Source: Arthrobacter caoxuetaonis
GTDB lineage: Bacteria; Actinomycetota; Actinomycetes; Actinomycetales; Micrococcaceae
Direction of reading: 5' to 3'
DNA: 64,000 bases
Assembly: GCF_023921125.1 (NCBI RefSeq)
Contig: NZ_CP099467.1
Span: forward strand, 62,001-126,000
Below the pieces are notes generated by a model. That model had not been told where the DNA came from and did no database searches. It was given only the letters and a program-made list of their open reading frames with translations. Shown here piece by piece: positions 50,418 to 58,238 of this stretch. The position numbers were made by a program, and so were the translations under genes. Each line of letters begins with the position of its first letter. The first letter of the stretch is position 1.

Positions 50418-50685
50418 CGGTCAGTCCTTCGAAACCTTCGAGGCCTTCCAGACTGTCGGGAACGACGAACTCTGCGGCGGGTTCTTCCGTGCCGGTCTCT
50501 TCATCCTTGGTGAGCTGGTCGAGGACAGCCTGGACGGTGTGCCAGATGACGGGCATGAAGGCAGCGGCCACGAGTTCCTTTTTCACGGGGTCGATGGGAC
50601 CGCCGGGGGAACCCTTGGATTCGTGGAAGGCGACCACTGTCGCGTCAACGATGGCGGTCATGTCGAGTTCTTCACGCTTCTTCAT
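50410..50685 (-). CDS. Small acidic protein (91 aa)
   Basis: ATG 5 nt after the promoter core. A helical middle and an acidic, Leu/Glu-rich tail ending LEGLEGFEGLTGA. First gene of a three-gene operon. Confidence 0.62.
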   Translation of the reverse strand: MKKREELDMTAIVDATVVAFHESKGSPGGPIDPVKKELVAAAFMPVIWHTVQAVLDQLTKDEETGTEEPAAEFVVPDSLEGLEGFEGLTGA

Positions 50686-50690
50686 GGCGA

Positions 50691-50722
50691 CTATGTGTGC
50701 GGCAGCTGCCATGAATCTCTCC
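50691..50722 (-). promoter_or_regulatory. GGAGAGA-N12-GCCGCACACATAG promoter of the 91-aa gene operon
   Basis: ATG 5 nt downstream. Confidence 0.65.
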
Positions 50723-50762
50723 GCGGGTTTACGCGGCCGGCGCCAGCTTTCCGCCGTCCAGG

Positions 50763-51740
50763 CTACTGCGGGTCCCGGACCCCCATCTGGTGGACGCTGA
50801 TCTTCCCCTCGCCCGGCGTCTGGACCAGGAGCGTGTACTTGCCTGCCGGGACGACGGCGGTGACCGTACCGGTGCATGCTTCAAAACAGGAGAAGAGCGG
50901 TTCTGCGTCCTTGGGCGGCGTGGCGGTGCCGGCAGGCAGGAGGTAGGCGTAGCCGGGGCCGGGGAGCGTGTATTTGAACGCTGCCTCCTCACCGTTGGCG
51001 CTGAACTCGCTTGTGGTGTGCTCGCCCGCGGGCACCTTGAAGGACGCGATGGTGAGCAGCTCCTGCTGAGGTGGGGGCGGGGCGATGACGGCGGAGAGTT
51101 CCTCCCCGGCTTCGCTGGCCAGGGGAAGGGCGGCCACGGCTGCGGCGGTGCAGGCTCCTGCGACCAGGACACCGGAGAGTGCGGCGGCCAGGATGCGCTG
51201 CGGCTTCGTGCCGGTCATGGGGTGGCCCTGTGCATCCACGGCCCTGCCGGAGGCGATGCTGAACTGGTCTGCGGCCCACCAGATACCGGCGCCGCCGAGG
51301 GTGAGCGCCTTCAATGCGCCGGTGATGTGCCGGCCGCGGTGGAACCGGTCGATGCCCAGCGGACCGAGGGCAGCTGCGAGGACCCAGTTGGTTCGGAAGT
51401 TCTTCAGTTCGGCAACCGGTACGGGGAACGGTCCGAACTCGTCTGCCATGGATCCTGCAGATGCCGGGCGGCCTTTGTCCCAGGGTCGGGCAGCGAGGGT
51501 GCCGGTGAGCCCGCAGGGCATGTCCCGGCCTTCTTCGCGGGCCAGGCGTAGCTGCCTTCGCGTCGGAAGGGCAGGCCATTCAAGTTCTGGTCCGGGTTCC
51601 GCCCGCACTGGACTGACGGGCGCCGCGGCGGGCGCGGCTGCCAGCGGCGGTGCCGCGTGACGTGCTTTGCCCCGGGGCCGCAGGGGGCCTTGCGGGGGTG
51701 CTTGTGTGTTCGGGTGTTCGTCTCGGTGCTGTGAAGTCAT
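50763..51740 (-). CDS. TM2-domain membrane protein with outer domain (325 aa)
   Basis: Start taken at ATG 51738-51740. A Pro/Ala-rich cytoplasmic part (1-110) is followed by a TM2 domain (two helices with the conserved LGPLGIDRFHRGR turn, about 120-160), a further membrane helix (about 184-207), and an outer strand-rich domain with a Cys pair (CFEAC). TM2 proteins have no firm function. A 38-nt leader separates start and promoter. Confidence 0.75.
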   Translation of the reverse strand: MTSQHRDEHPNTQAPPQGPLRPRGKARHAAPPLAAAPAAAPVSPVRAEPGPELEWPALPTRRQLRLAREEGRDMPCGLTGTLAARPWDKGRPASAGSMADEFGPFPVPVAELKNFRTNWVLAAALGPLGIDRFHRGRHITGALKALTLGGAGIWWAADQFSIASGRAVDAQGHPMTGTKPQRILAAALSGVLVAGACTAAAVAALPLASEAGEELSAVIAPPPPQQELLTIASFKVPAGEHTTSEFSANGEEAAFKYTLPGPGYAYLLPAGTATPPKDAEPLFSCFEACTGTVTAVVPAGKYTLLVQTPGEGKISVHQMGVRDPQ

Positions 51741-51778
51741 ATCCGGCCTGGGAAGGAGGGCCCTGTTGCCCGCATCTG

Positions 51779-51810
51779 CTATGTGTGCGGAGCCGCCCGT
51801 AGCTCTCACC
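51779..51810 (-). promoter_or_regulatory. GGTGAGA-N12-TCCGCACACATAG promoter of the TM2 gene
   Basis: Upstream block perfect. Confidence 0.62.
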
Positions 51811-51822
51811 GCCGCGGGTACG

Positions 51823-51857
51823 GAGCAGGCCGCCGGTATGGTGCCGGCGGCCTGCTC
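51823..51857 (-). terminator. Hairpin after the transglycosylase gene
   Basis: GAGCAGGCCGCCGG pairs perfectly with CCGGCGGCCTGCTC; no T-run. Confidence 0.55.
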
Positions 51858-51881
51858 AGGGGGTGGCGGGTTCCGGTGCTG

Positions 51882-52907
51882 CTACTGGAACTTGGCCATC
51901 CGGGACTTCACGGAAGCAACGTAGTCGATGGTGTCGTCGTACATACCGATGGTCTGGACGGAGTACTGGCCCTGGTAGTACGAGGCGATGGCTTCATCGA
52001 GGTCGGTGCTCGTGCGCTGCAGGGCGTAGAGGATGGCGATGCCGGCTGTCACATTGTCTTCGGCAACGTGGAGGTTCAGGTCGCGGCCGACAAGCTCCGA
52101 GGCCCAGATGCCGGAGGTCGGCATGACCTGCATGATGCCGATCGCACCGGCCCACGAGACGGCGCTCTGGTTGAAGGTGGACTCCTGTTCTGCGACGGCC
52201 AGTGCAAGGGCCGGGTCGACGCCCATCGCCGCTGCGGTTGTGGCCACCAGCTGCTGTACGGCCTGGGGTGTTTCGTAGCCTCCGGTGAGCTGGTTCAGGT
52301 CGGGCCCGGGGATGAAGACGTCTTCTTCGGCAGGTGCCGGCGCTGGTGCCGGGGCCGGTGCTTCAGGCGCGGGGGCGGCCTCAACGGGTGCCGGTGCCGA
52401 ATAGACGGGGGCAGGCTCAGCCGCCGGAGCCGGAGCCGGAGCGGGGGTGGAGGCAGGCGCCGGTGCGGGTGCTGCCGCTTCTGCAACGCGGATGATCTGG
52501 CCCGGGTAGATGATCGTCGAGCCGTTCATGGAGTTCAGCGAGAAGACTGTCGACAGCGCCGCCCCGTACTGGTGGGCGATACCGGAGAGCGTGTCACCCG
52601 GCACGACGGTGTGGGTTCCTGCTCCCGCGGCGGGTGCTGCAGTCTTGGCGGGTTTCGCTGCCGGTTCACCGTCCAGGGAGATGAGATCGCCGGGATAGAT
52701 GATGCTGGTCCATCCGAGGCTGTTGGCTTCGAAGATGCCGGCCAGGCTGACCTGGTGTTCCTCGGCGATACCGGAGAGGGTGTCTCCCGGTTCAACGGTG
52801 TGCACGGATGCGGCGTGGGCCGGAGCTCCGCCTACGACCGCGGCGATGGCAAGGGTTGCCATGGTAGTGACCGAGGCGCGGCGGGACCGGTTGGAGATGA
52901 CGGACAA
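51882..52907 (-). CDS. Secreted lytic transglycosylase with two LysM domains
   Basis: 341 residues from TTG 52907 (GAGG upstream). A signal peptide (cut near AHA-AS, about residue 33), LysM 1 (about 34-78) and LysM 2 (about 97-142), a Pro-Ala linker (about 145-215), then an SLT-type domain with catalytic-type Glu in AVAEQESTFN and the GAIGIMQVMP motif. It would bind and locally open peptidoglycan, useful for pilus or DNA-transfer passage. Confidence 0.9.
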   Translation of the reverse strand: MSVISNRSRRASVTTMATLAIAAVVGGAPAHAASVHTVEPGDTLSGIAEEHQVSLAGIFEANSLGWTSIIYPGDLISLDGEPAAKPAKTAAPAAGAGTHTVVPGDTLSGIAHQYGAALSTVFSLNSMNGSTIIYPGQIIRVAEAAAPAPAPASTPAPAPAPAAEPAPVYSAPAPVEAAPAPEAPAPAPAPAPAEEDVFIPGPDLNQLTGGYETPQAVQQLVATTAAAMGVDPALALAVAEQESTFNQSAVSWAGAIGIMQVMPTSGIWASELVGRDLNLHVAEDNVTAGIAILYALQRTSTDLDEAIASYYQGQYSVQTIGMYDDTIDYVASVKSRMAKFQ

Positions 52908-52975
52908 GGGGACCTCAATGCTGTTGCAGCCGGGGGCCCTGGGAGGATCTCGCCGGCGGTAGAAAATGACTCCCG

Positions 52976-53007
52976 TTATGTGTGCGGCAGCGTCCTTATC
53001 TCTCACC
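52976..53007 (-). promoter_or_regulatory. GGTGAGA-N12-GCCGCACACATAA promoter of the transglycosylase gene
   Basis: Leader 68 nt to the TTG start. Confidence 0.6.
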
Positions 53008-53018
53008 ACCGGGCATGG

Positions 53019-53057
53019 AAAAGCCCGCCGGTCGGAGGGGGATCCGGCCGGCGGGCT
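53019..53057 (-). terminator. Terminator of the four-helix membrane gene
   Basis: AAAAGCCCGCCGG pairs with 53048-53057 and the minus-sense strand ends TTTTCC. Confidence 0.75.
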
Positions 53058-53066
53058 GCTCGGGGA

Positions 53067-53681
53067 CTACTGTTTCCTGGCCGCGGAGTTCTCCAGGATC
53101 AGGACCAGCAGGGTAAGCACCATGAGGGGGATGCCGCCGTAGAGGGACCACATCACCCCGGGCATCCAGTAGGCGTTGGACAGGATGAGGTCGACAATGA
53201 CTGTCACGAACGTGAAGCCCAGCAGCATCGCCGGAATGGGCCGGGAGCGCTGGCGGTGCTTGACGATGATCATGATGCCCAGCGTCAGGATCGCAATGGT
53301 GCCCACGAGGTGGAAGAAGTTCATCCACCCGAACAGCGGGGTCTTGGGGCCGTAGACGTTGGACATGATGGCGAAGAACGTCAGGGTGTTCCAGGCGCCC
53401 AGGGCAATGCCAACGACGCCGGATGCGATGCGCAGGCCCGAGGACGGACCCTTGTGCATCTGGGGCGTGTACTGGTTCGCGTAGAACCACGGAGCTTCAG
53501 CAGGCACTGCCGGGGCCGGAGCGTTCACGGGCGGTGTCATACCTGGCTGGATGTACACGGCCCGCTGTCCCGGCTGGAGGTAAACGACGCTCGGGTCGTG
53601 GGCCGGTGCAGCCTGAGGCTGCGGAGGCGTCTGGGGCGGTGTCGGTGACTGCGGCTGCTGTGCGCCGGTGCTGGGTTCCAT
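53067..53681 (-). CDS. Four-helix membrane protein with Pro-rich N-terminus (204 aa)
   Basis: A cytoplasmic Pro/Gln-rich region (1-75) is followed by four hydrophobic helices (about 83-105, 118-140, 150-168, 176-197). AAGGGAA precedes ATG. No family recognised; no promoter element of the main class lies upstream. Confidence 0.72.
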   Translation of the reverse strand: MEPSTGAQQPQSPTPPQTPPQPQAAPAHDPSVVYLQPGQRAVYIQPGMTPPVNAPAPAVPAEAPWFYANQYTPQMHKGPSSGLRIASGVVGIALGAWNTLTFFAIMSNVYGPKTPLFGWMNFFHLVGTIAILTLGIMIIVKHRQRSRPIPAMLLGFTFVTVIVDLILSNAYWMPGVMWSLYGGIPLMVLTLLVLILENSAARKQ

Positions 53682-53767
53682 GGTTCCCTTTCTGGAAGGT
53701 GTGGCAGCCCTAAATCCGGCGCAGGGCCGTGCTGCAAAATTTGAGCTTACACACGGCGTCCGACGTT

Positions 53768-54259
53768 TCAGGCGCAGTTCAGGTCCGGGCCGTCATATCC
53801 GTACTCCATGAGGTCATTTCCGTCGGAAAAGACGCTCGAGGCGGGGACCTGGGCGCTGATGACCGGCCAGTCGTTGCCTTCGTCATCGTCCTGGACTGCA
53901 TGCTGGCGGGCGTACCGGGCAGAAAGCGTCACCCAGTCGGTGCGGTTGATCCTGTCCAGTCCCGGCGGCAGCGCGCGGTAGACCCTGACCAGCGCTTCCG
54001 GGTTGCTTCTGGCCGCGGCCAGCTGGGCCATCGCTTCCTCGTCGGTTTCACCGCTGCCGTACCACTCCGGATGCTCGTAGACCTCCTCAGAGAACACCCG
54101 TGCCAGCTCGGCGATCGGGGCGCTGCACCCGTCGTTCACCGGGGCGGTGTGCGCGCTCTTGTACCCGAGGCCGATGTCCGGCTCCGTGTGGCTGGTTTCA
54201 GCGAACCGCCCTCCGGCACTCGTTCCTGCCGGGACACGTGATACCGCATGGATGCTCAT
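53768..54259 (-). CDS. Tagged protein, possible ADP-ribosyltransferase-like fold (163 aa)
   Basis: The tag lies at 8-26 (SRVPAGTSAGGRFAETSHTE), the most divergent of the five. The C-terminal half has VRVYRALPPGLD, WVTLSARYARQHA and a closing SDGNDLMEYGYDGP. This order (R-containing strand, Ser/Thr strand with aromatic, late acidic strand) resembles ADP-ribosyltransferase-like proteins of actinophages, but catalytic residues are not certain. ATG 6 nt after the variant element. Confidence 0.6.
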   Translation of the reverse strand: MSIHAVSRVPAGTSAGGRFAETSHTEPDIGLGYKSAHTAPVNDGCSAPIAELARVFSEEVYEHPEWYGSGETDEEAMAQLAAARSNPEALVRVYRALPPGLDRINRTDWVTLSARYARQHAVQDDDEGNDWPVISAQVPASSVFSDGNDLMEYGYDGPDLNCA

Positions 54260-54265
54260 ACCGTC

Positions 54266-54276
54266 CTGTGTGCGGC
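54266..54276 (-). promoter_or_regulatory. Variant element GCCGCACACAG before a tagged-protein gene
   Basis: ATG 6 nt downstream. Confidence 0.5.
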
Positions 54277-54299
54277 CGGGCCCCGGAAACAGCTGTTCC

Positions 54300-55454
54300 T
54301 CAGCCGGCCCGGTATCCGGGGTCCGCGGTCACGGCGGCAGCGAACTTGTCCAGGTCCCTCGAGAATGCTGCACCTGAGCCTTCTCCCCCTCCAGCTTCGG
54401 AGAGGTCCGCGAGGATCGCTTCTGTCATGCGGGTGCTGGCCTTGGACTCGTCCGAACCAAGGACCTGGACGCGGGTCTCGGATTCTCCTGTCGCCGTGTT
54501 CCTCAGGCGTTCGACCCGGTACATGCTGATGGAGTTCCCGGCCGTCACCGCAGCCACAGTGATGTCGCCGTCTTCGATCACGGTGTAGTCGGTGAAGCTG
54601 ACCGCCGGGTGCACCCCCGGACTGCTGCTTCGCATCCTTGTGCTGTTCGTCCAGGCATCGGTAATGGCCGCATGCCGGACAGCTTCCCGGAAGGATTCGC
54701 CCAGTATTTCCGGCGTAACCGGCTCTCCGCGGCCCAGATCCACCCGGACGGCAACGGAGGGGTCTTCGGCCCAGGCAACGGCCAGAGTCGAATGGGCCAT
54801 GTCCAGCTGAAAGGACCGCCCTTCGGGTGTTTCGATCACTGCGCTGAGACCCTTGCCGTACTCACCCGTGGCCTTCATCCCGCGGACGGTTCCGGCGATC
54901 CCGGACAGCTTCAGCTTGGCTATGTGACGGTCCATGGCCACACCGGAGGGCAGGTCAACGTCCTCGAACTGCAGCCCGTTGAGAGCTTTGATCTTGGTCC
55001 GGCGCCGCTGCAGCTGGGCTACGGGATCCCTGTTTTCGAAGGCGGTGATGAGGATGTCCGTGCCGATGCCCGCGTAGACGTCCCGTTTACCTTCCCTGAG
55101 TGCAGCGTCCCCACGGGCACGCAGTTCCCAGCCAAGGATGTCCAGGGCAGCAGCCAGTTCGCCCTCGGTGAGGTCGGCATCCCGAAGGACACTCAGCCGG
55201 TCCACGGTTTCCCGGTAGGCGGCATACCGGGCATCTGCCTCCGGGTCTGTGACAACGGTCCGGATGTCGTCCAGGGGGTCATGGTCGTCGAGTCGCTGCG
55301 CCCGGCCTTCGTAGTCGGCGATGGCGGAGTCCAGCGCCCGGTGAAGGGTGCTTGGCGGGGCGGCAAGGGCTACAGCCCCGGCTTCAGGATGGGAGGCTGT
55401 GGCGAACTGGCCGCCCGCCGGGATGCCCTGGGGCTGTCTGCTGCGAATGTTCAT
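54300..55454 (-). CDS. Tagged protein of unknown function (384 aa)
   Basis: The tag lies at 5-24 (SRQPQGIPAGGQ...SHPE). The remainder is soluble and has no recognised motif: a helical N-terminal half (to about 150), then a strand-rich part. ATG 8 nt after CCGCACACA. Adjacent to another tagged gene (53768). Confidence 0.7.
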   Translation of the reverse strand: MNIRSRQPQGIPAGGQFATASHPEAGAVALAAPPSTLHRALDSAIADYEGRAQRLDDHDPLDDIRTVVTDPEADARYAAYRETVDRLSVLRDADLTEGELAAALDILGWELRARGDAALREGKRDVYAGIGTDILITAFENRDPVAQLQRRRTKIKALNGLQFEDVDLPSGVAMDRHIAKLKLSGIAGTVRGMKATGEYGKGLSAVIETPEGRSFQLDMAHSTLAVAWAEDPSVAVRVDLGRGEPVTPEILGESFREAVRHAAITDAWTNSTRMRSSSPGVHPAVSFTDYTVIEDGDITVAAVTAGNSISMYRVERLRNTATGESETRVQVLGSDESKASTRMTEAILADLSEAGGGEGSGAAFSRDLDKFAAAVTADPGYRAG

Positions 55455-55461
55455 ACCCATG

Positions 55462-55472
55462 TTGTGTGCGGC
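55462..55472 (-). promoter_or_regulatory. Variant element GCCGCACACAA before a tagged-protein gene
   Basis: ATG 7 nt downstream. Confidence 0.48.
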
Positions 55473-55479
55473 TCGGGCC

Positions 55480-56553
55480 TCAGGCCGCCGACGCTGCGCT
55501 GAAGCCCTCCAGCCAGCTCTCCAGCGCATCCCGCCGGCCGGCATCGTCGACGTACGGGGCGACGGCAAGCCATTCCGCCAGACGCCGCTCCGGAGCGGGA
55601 CCGGAATGAATCAGGGGAAGACGGCCGTTGGCAGCCGTGAACTCCCGGACCTCGGCGAAGTGTCCGTCCCAGGTGCTTTCGGCGGGGTTCGGAAGTTCGC
55701 TGGTGGCGGCCAGGAATTCGGCGATGTCAGCCCCGAACCTGCCCTTCCGGGCGGTGTAGGTATGGCGGACGCGCCTGGCCTGGGCGTACAGGAGGGTGTC
55801 ACGGTGCCGGTCGGGCAGGCGTCCTTCACGGTCGATGAAGTCCAGCACCTGGCGTGCTTCGGCGCTGGCTTTCACGGCAGAGGCTGGCGGGTAGGTGTCC
55901 TGGAGCGTGAAGATACGCTCGCGCACCGTGCGGGTCGTGTCGGTTTCCTTGGCGCTCGGGCGCCGGTGGATGTGCCGGTAGAGCCACTGGCCCAGATGCA
56001 CTTCCAGATCCTCTTCCGGGGTGCTCCGGTTGTTGATGTCGTGGCGGGGCATGCGCTTGTTGGCTGCGCACCAGGCTTCGAGCTTCTCCAGTTCGGGCAG
56101 GGGCGGCCGGCGCACGACGGCGAGGGCTCCGGGGATCTGCTCCAGCACGGCAACGGTGTCTGCGGGCAGCTCTCCGACCGTCCTGCGGTGGCGGAGGTTG
56201 CGGAGGTCTCCGTAGACCTTCCGCTCGTCGTCACGGCTGGCCAGCGGGAGCCTGCCCTTTTCGCGGTAGAAGGTTTCGATGCGGAGGGCGGTAACCATTC
56301 CCTTGGACTTGAAGGAGCGCCTGGGCAGGCCTGCTTCGGCGCGCACTTCCCGCACAGCTACCCTGGCCGCGGTCATTTCCCTGAAGGCCGTCTCTTCAGC
56401 TTCGCTGCGGTCCTGCTTGGAACGGAGTGTCGCGTATGTGTATGCGAGGCTGCGCTCCAGCGGGTCCGGGGACCTGTCGGAGGGGACGACTTTTTTGAAG
56501 GACATCCAGGAGATGTAGTTGCTGGCGCGCTCACCAGGAGTGATTCGTTGCAT
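55480..56553 (-). CDS. Protein with helicase-associated (HA)-like repeats (357 aa)
   Basis: ATG 5 nt after the promoter core. At least four units share a pattern of an aromatic helix, then GRLP or KRMP, an acidic or basic loop and a LGxWL-type helix: about 94-125, 155-198, 235-265 and 305-335. This resembles the helicase-associated domain, normally C-terminal to SF2 helicases. No helicase domain is present. DNA or RNA binding is inferred. Confidence 0.65.
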   Translation of the reverse strand: MQRITPGERASNYISWMSFKKVVPSDRSPDPLERSLAYTYATLRSKQDRSEAEETAFREMTAARVAVREVRAEAGLPRRSFKSKGMVTALRIETFYREKGRLPLASRDDERKVYGDLRNLRHRRTVGELPADTVAVLEQIPGALAVVRRPPLPELEKLEAWCAANKRMPRHDINNRSTPEEDLEVHLGQWLYRHIHRRPSAKETDTTRTVRERIFTLQDTYPPASAVKASAEARQVLDFIDREGRLPDRHRDTLLYAQARRVRHTYTARKGRFGADIAEFLAATSELPNPAESTWDGHFAEVREFTAANGRLPLIHSGPAPERRLAEWLAVAPYVDDAGRRDALESWLEGFSAASAA

Positions 56554-56557
56554 GGGA

Positions 56558-56589
56558 ACTATGTGTGCGGCACGCCGGGTGCTTCTCCC
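56558..56589 (-). promoter_or_regulatory. GGGGAGA-N12-GCCGCACACATAG promoter of the HA-repeat gene
   Basis: ATG 5 nt downstream. Confidence 0.65.
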
Positions 56590-56595
56590 CGGAAG

Positions 56596-57603
56596 CTATT
56601 CACAGCCCACGCCGTCGCCGTCCCGGTCAAGCTTCTTCGCGTACCCCGGGTCTCCGGCACGGATGGGTGCTGCGCCGGCAGCCCGGACGGCAGCGCAGTT
56701 GGCGTAGGTGACGGAACCGTCCGCGGCCGGCACCGGCTCAGGGGCGGGAGCAGCAGGAGCTGCGGGCATTTCAGCCGCCGGTTTCGTGCGTGTTGTTCCG
56801 GATCCTGCAGCGGGCTCGTCCGGGCAGGAGCTGAGGATGCCTGCGATCGCGTCATGTTCGGCCTGAGTCATCCAGAGGCCGTACTTGGCTTTCACGGACG
56901 TCTGCCGGGCCACGTATTCGCAGCGGAAGGCCTTGTTCGGGGGCAGCCACGTGGCGGCGTCACTGTCGGACTTGGACCCGTTGGCCGGTCCGTCTGCTGC
57001 CAGGAGGTTCAGCGGGTCCGTCGCCAGTGCCATGCGGTCACGGCTGCTGAGCTGCTGGGCGCCCTTCTGCCAGGCGTCGGAGAGGGCGACCACGTGGTCG
57101 ATCTGGACGGCGGAGCTGGTGGCGGTGCCGCGGACAAAGCTGATCGTCTTTCCGGTGTACGGGTCGGCCAGCGTTCCGGTGGCCACCACGCAGTGTCCGG
57201 ACTTGTAGGTGATGCCGGTCAGGTCACGGGCCAGAATCTCGTTGCGCTCGTCGCAGCCGTCTCCGTCCATGTCCGGCCATGCGGAGCCGAACATGTCGCG
57301 GGAGTACCCGGTCTTCGGGGCACGGCCCTTGATGGCGATCGTTTCCAGCTGGGCGAGGGCGGTGCCAGCAGCTGCCGTGTCGTGGCTGGGAGCCTCCGGG
57401 GCAGGTGCCGGTGCCGGAGGCTCGGGAACTGGTGCAGCTTCAACGGGAGCAGGAGCAGCCGGCTCGGTGACTGCCGCGGGGGCTGCGGGTGCAGGGGTCG
57501 CTTCCGGCGGTGCCGGGACCTGGCAGGCGGTGAGGGTGAAGGCCAGCAGCGGCAGGGTGATGCCGGACAGGATGCGGGTGCGCAGCAGCAGCGGAGTCGT
57601 CAT
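56596..57603 (-). CDS. Lipoprotein HNH nuclease (GmrSD-C/DUF1524 type) with Excalibur domain
   Basis: 335 residues. Lipobox LTAC (Cys27), a Pro-Ala linker, then an HNH domain of the DUF1524/GmrSD C-terminal type (QIDHVVALSDAWQKGA, a LNLLAADGPANGSKSD segment). The C-terminus is an Excalibur calcium-binding motif (DRDGDGVGCE). Secreted relatives are common in actinobacteria; it probably degrades DNA outside the cell. ATG 5 nt after the promoter core. Confidence 0.87.
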   Translation of the reverse strand: MTTPLLLRTRILSGITLPLLAFTLTACQVPAPPEATPAPAAPAAVTEPAAPAPVEAAPVPEPPAPAPAPEAPSHDTAAAGTALAQLETIAIKGRAPKTGYSRDMFGSAWPDMDGDGCDERNEILARDLTGITYKSGHCVVATGTLADPYTGKTISFVRGTATSSAVQIDHVVALSDAWQKGAQQLSSRDRMALATDPLNLLAADGPANGSKSDSDAATWLPPNKAFRCEYVARQTSVKAKYGLWMTQAEHDAIAGILSSCPDEPAAGSGTTRTKPAAEMPAAPAAPAPEPVPAADGSVTYANCAAVRAAGAAPIRAGDPGYAKKLDRDGDGVGCE

Positions 57604-57608
57604 AACCC

Positions 57609-57640
57609 CTATGTGTGCGGCAGGGTGCCTTACCCGCTCC
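57609..57640 (-). promoter_or_regulatory. GCCGCACACATAG promoter element of the nuclease gene
   Basis: Core perfect, upstream block poor (GAGCGGG); ATG 5 nt downstream. Confidence 0.58.
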
Positions 57641-57736
57641 GGCACCCTGCAGGCGCAGCCTTGTCCCTACCGCCCAGTAGGATGGGCTGGCCGCTGTCAC
57701 TCGCGACGGCACAAGCAAGGACTAAGGATCTGAAGA

Positions 57737-58177
57737 ATGAAAAAGTGGGGGATGGCAGCAGCGGTTTTCGCCGCAGGCTCGCTGGTACTGACAGGCTGCG
57801 GCGGCTCGTCCGCAGATACGACATCCGGACTGGCGCCTGAACCGTCCGAAACGGCTCCGCCAGCCAACGGCGGCACGTACGCGACCGTGGTGGAACTGAA
57901 GGACGCCTTCGTCGAAGCCGGCGGAGAATGCCCGGCCTTCGACCAGGACAATGCCGTCACCCTGGCCGCAGAGTCAGCGGACTGCTCCGACAGCGCCGTG
58001 CTCTCTACCTTCCTGTCCAGCAGTACCATCGACCAGCTCATCCAGGACAACAAGGAAGTCTTCGCCGACATCGACTTTGAAATGAACCCCTGGCTGGTTG
58101 GTGAGAACTGGGTCATCAACGCACCCGGTGCCGCGGAACTCCGTGAGAAGCTCGGCGGAACCGTCGTCAGCTGGTAA
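57737..58177 (+). CDS. Secreted lipoprotein (146 aa)
   Basis: Lipobox LTGC (Cys21), a short Pro-rich spacer, then a small domain with two Cys (GGECPAF, ADCSD). Confidence 0.8.
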   Translation: MKKWGMAAAVFAAGSLVLTGCGGSSADTTSGLAPEPSETAPPANGGTYATVVELKDAFVEAGGECPAFDQDNAVTLAAESADCSDSAVLSTFLSSSTIDQLIQDNKEVFADIDFEMNPWLVGENWVINAPGAAELREKLGGTVVSW

Positions 58178-58193
58178 CACGCTCAAGCCCCAG

Positions 58194-58231
58194 GAAGGCC
58201 CCGCCCCGGAATCGTCCGGTGCGGGGCCTTC
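58194..58231. terminator. Bidirectional terminator
   Basis: GAAGGCCCCGC pairs with GCGGGGCCTTC, between convergent genes. Confidence 0.7.
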
Positions 58232-58238
58232 GCCGTCC

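Noticed and set aside
51783..53648. 621-codon plus-strand open frame
   Set aside because: Antisense to the LysM transglycosylase and a membrane protein gene, both with clear domains and starts.
29309..57640. T7-like single-subunit polymerase promoters, from the likeness of CACATAGGAGG to the T7 initiation region
   Set aside because: The conserved second block 12 nt further upstream fits -35/-10 spacing, outside the 23-bp T7 type; no phage-type RNA polymerase gene is in the window. Not fully excluded.
55348..57840. 830-codon plus-strand open frame
   Set aside because: Antisense to the HA-repeat and nuclease lipoprotein genes and reads across their promoters; a high-GC artefact.
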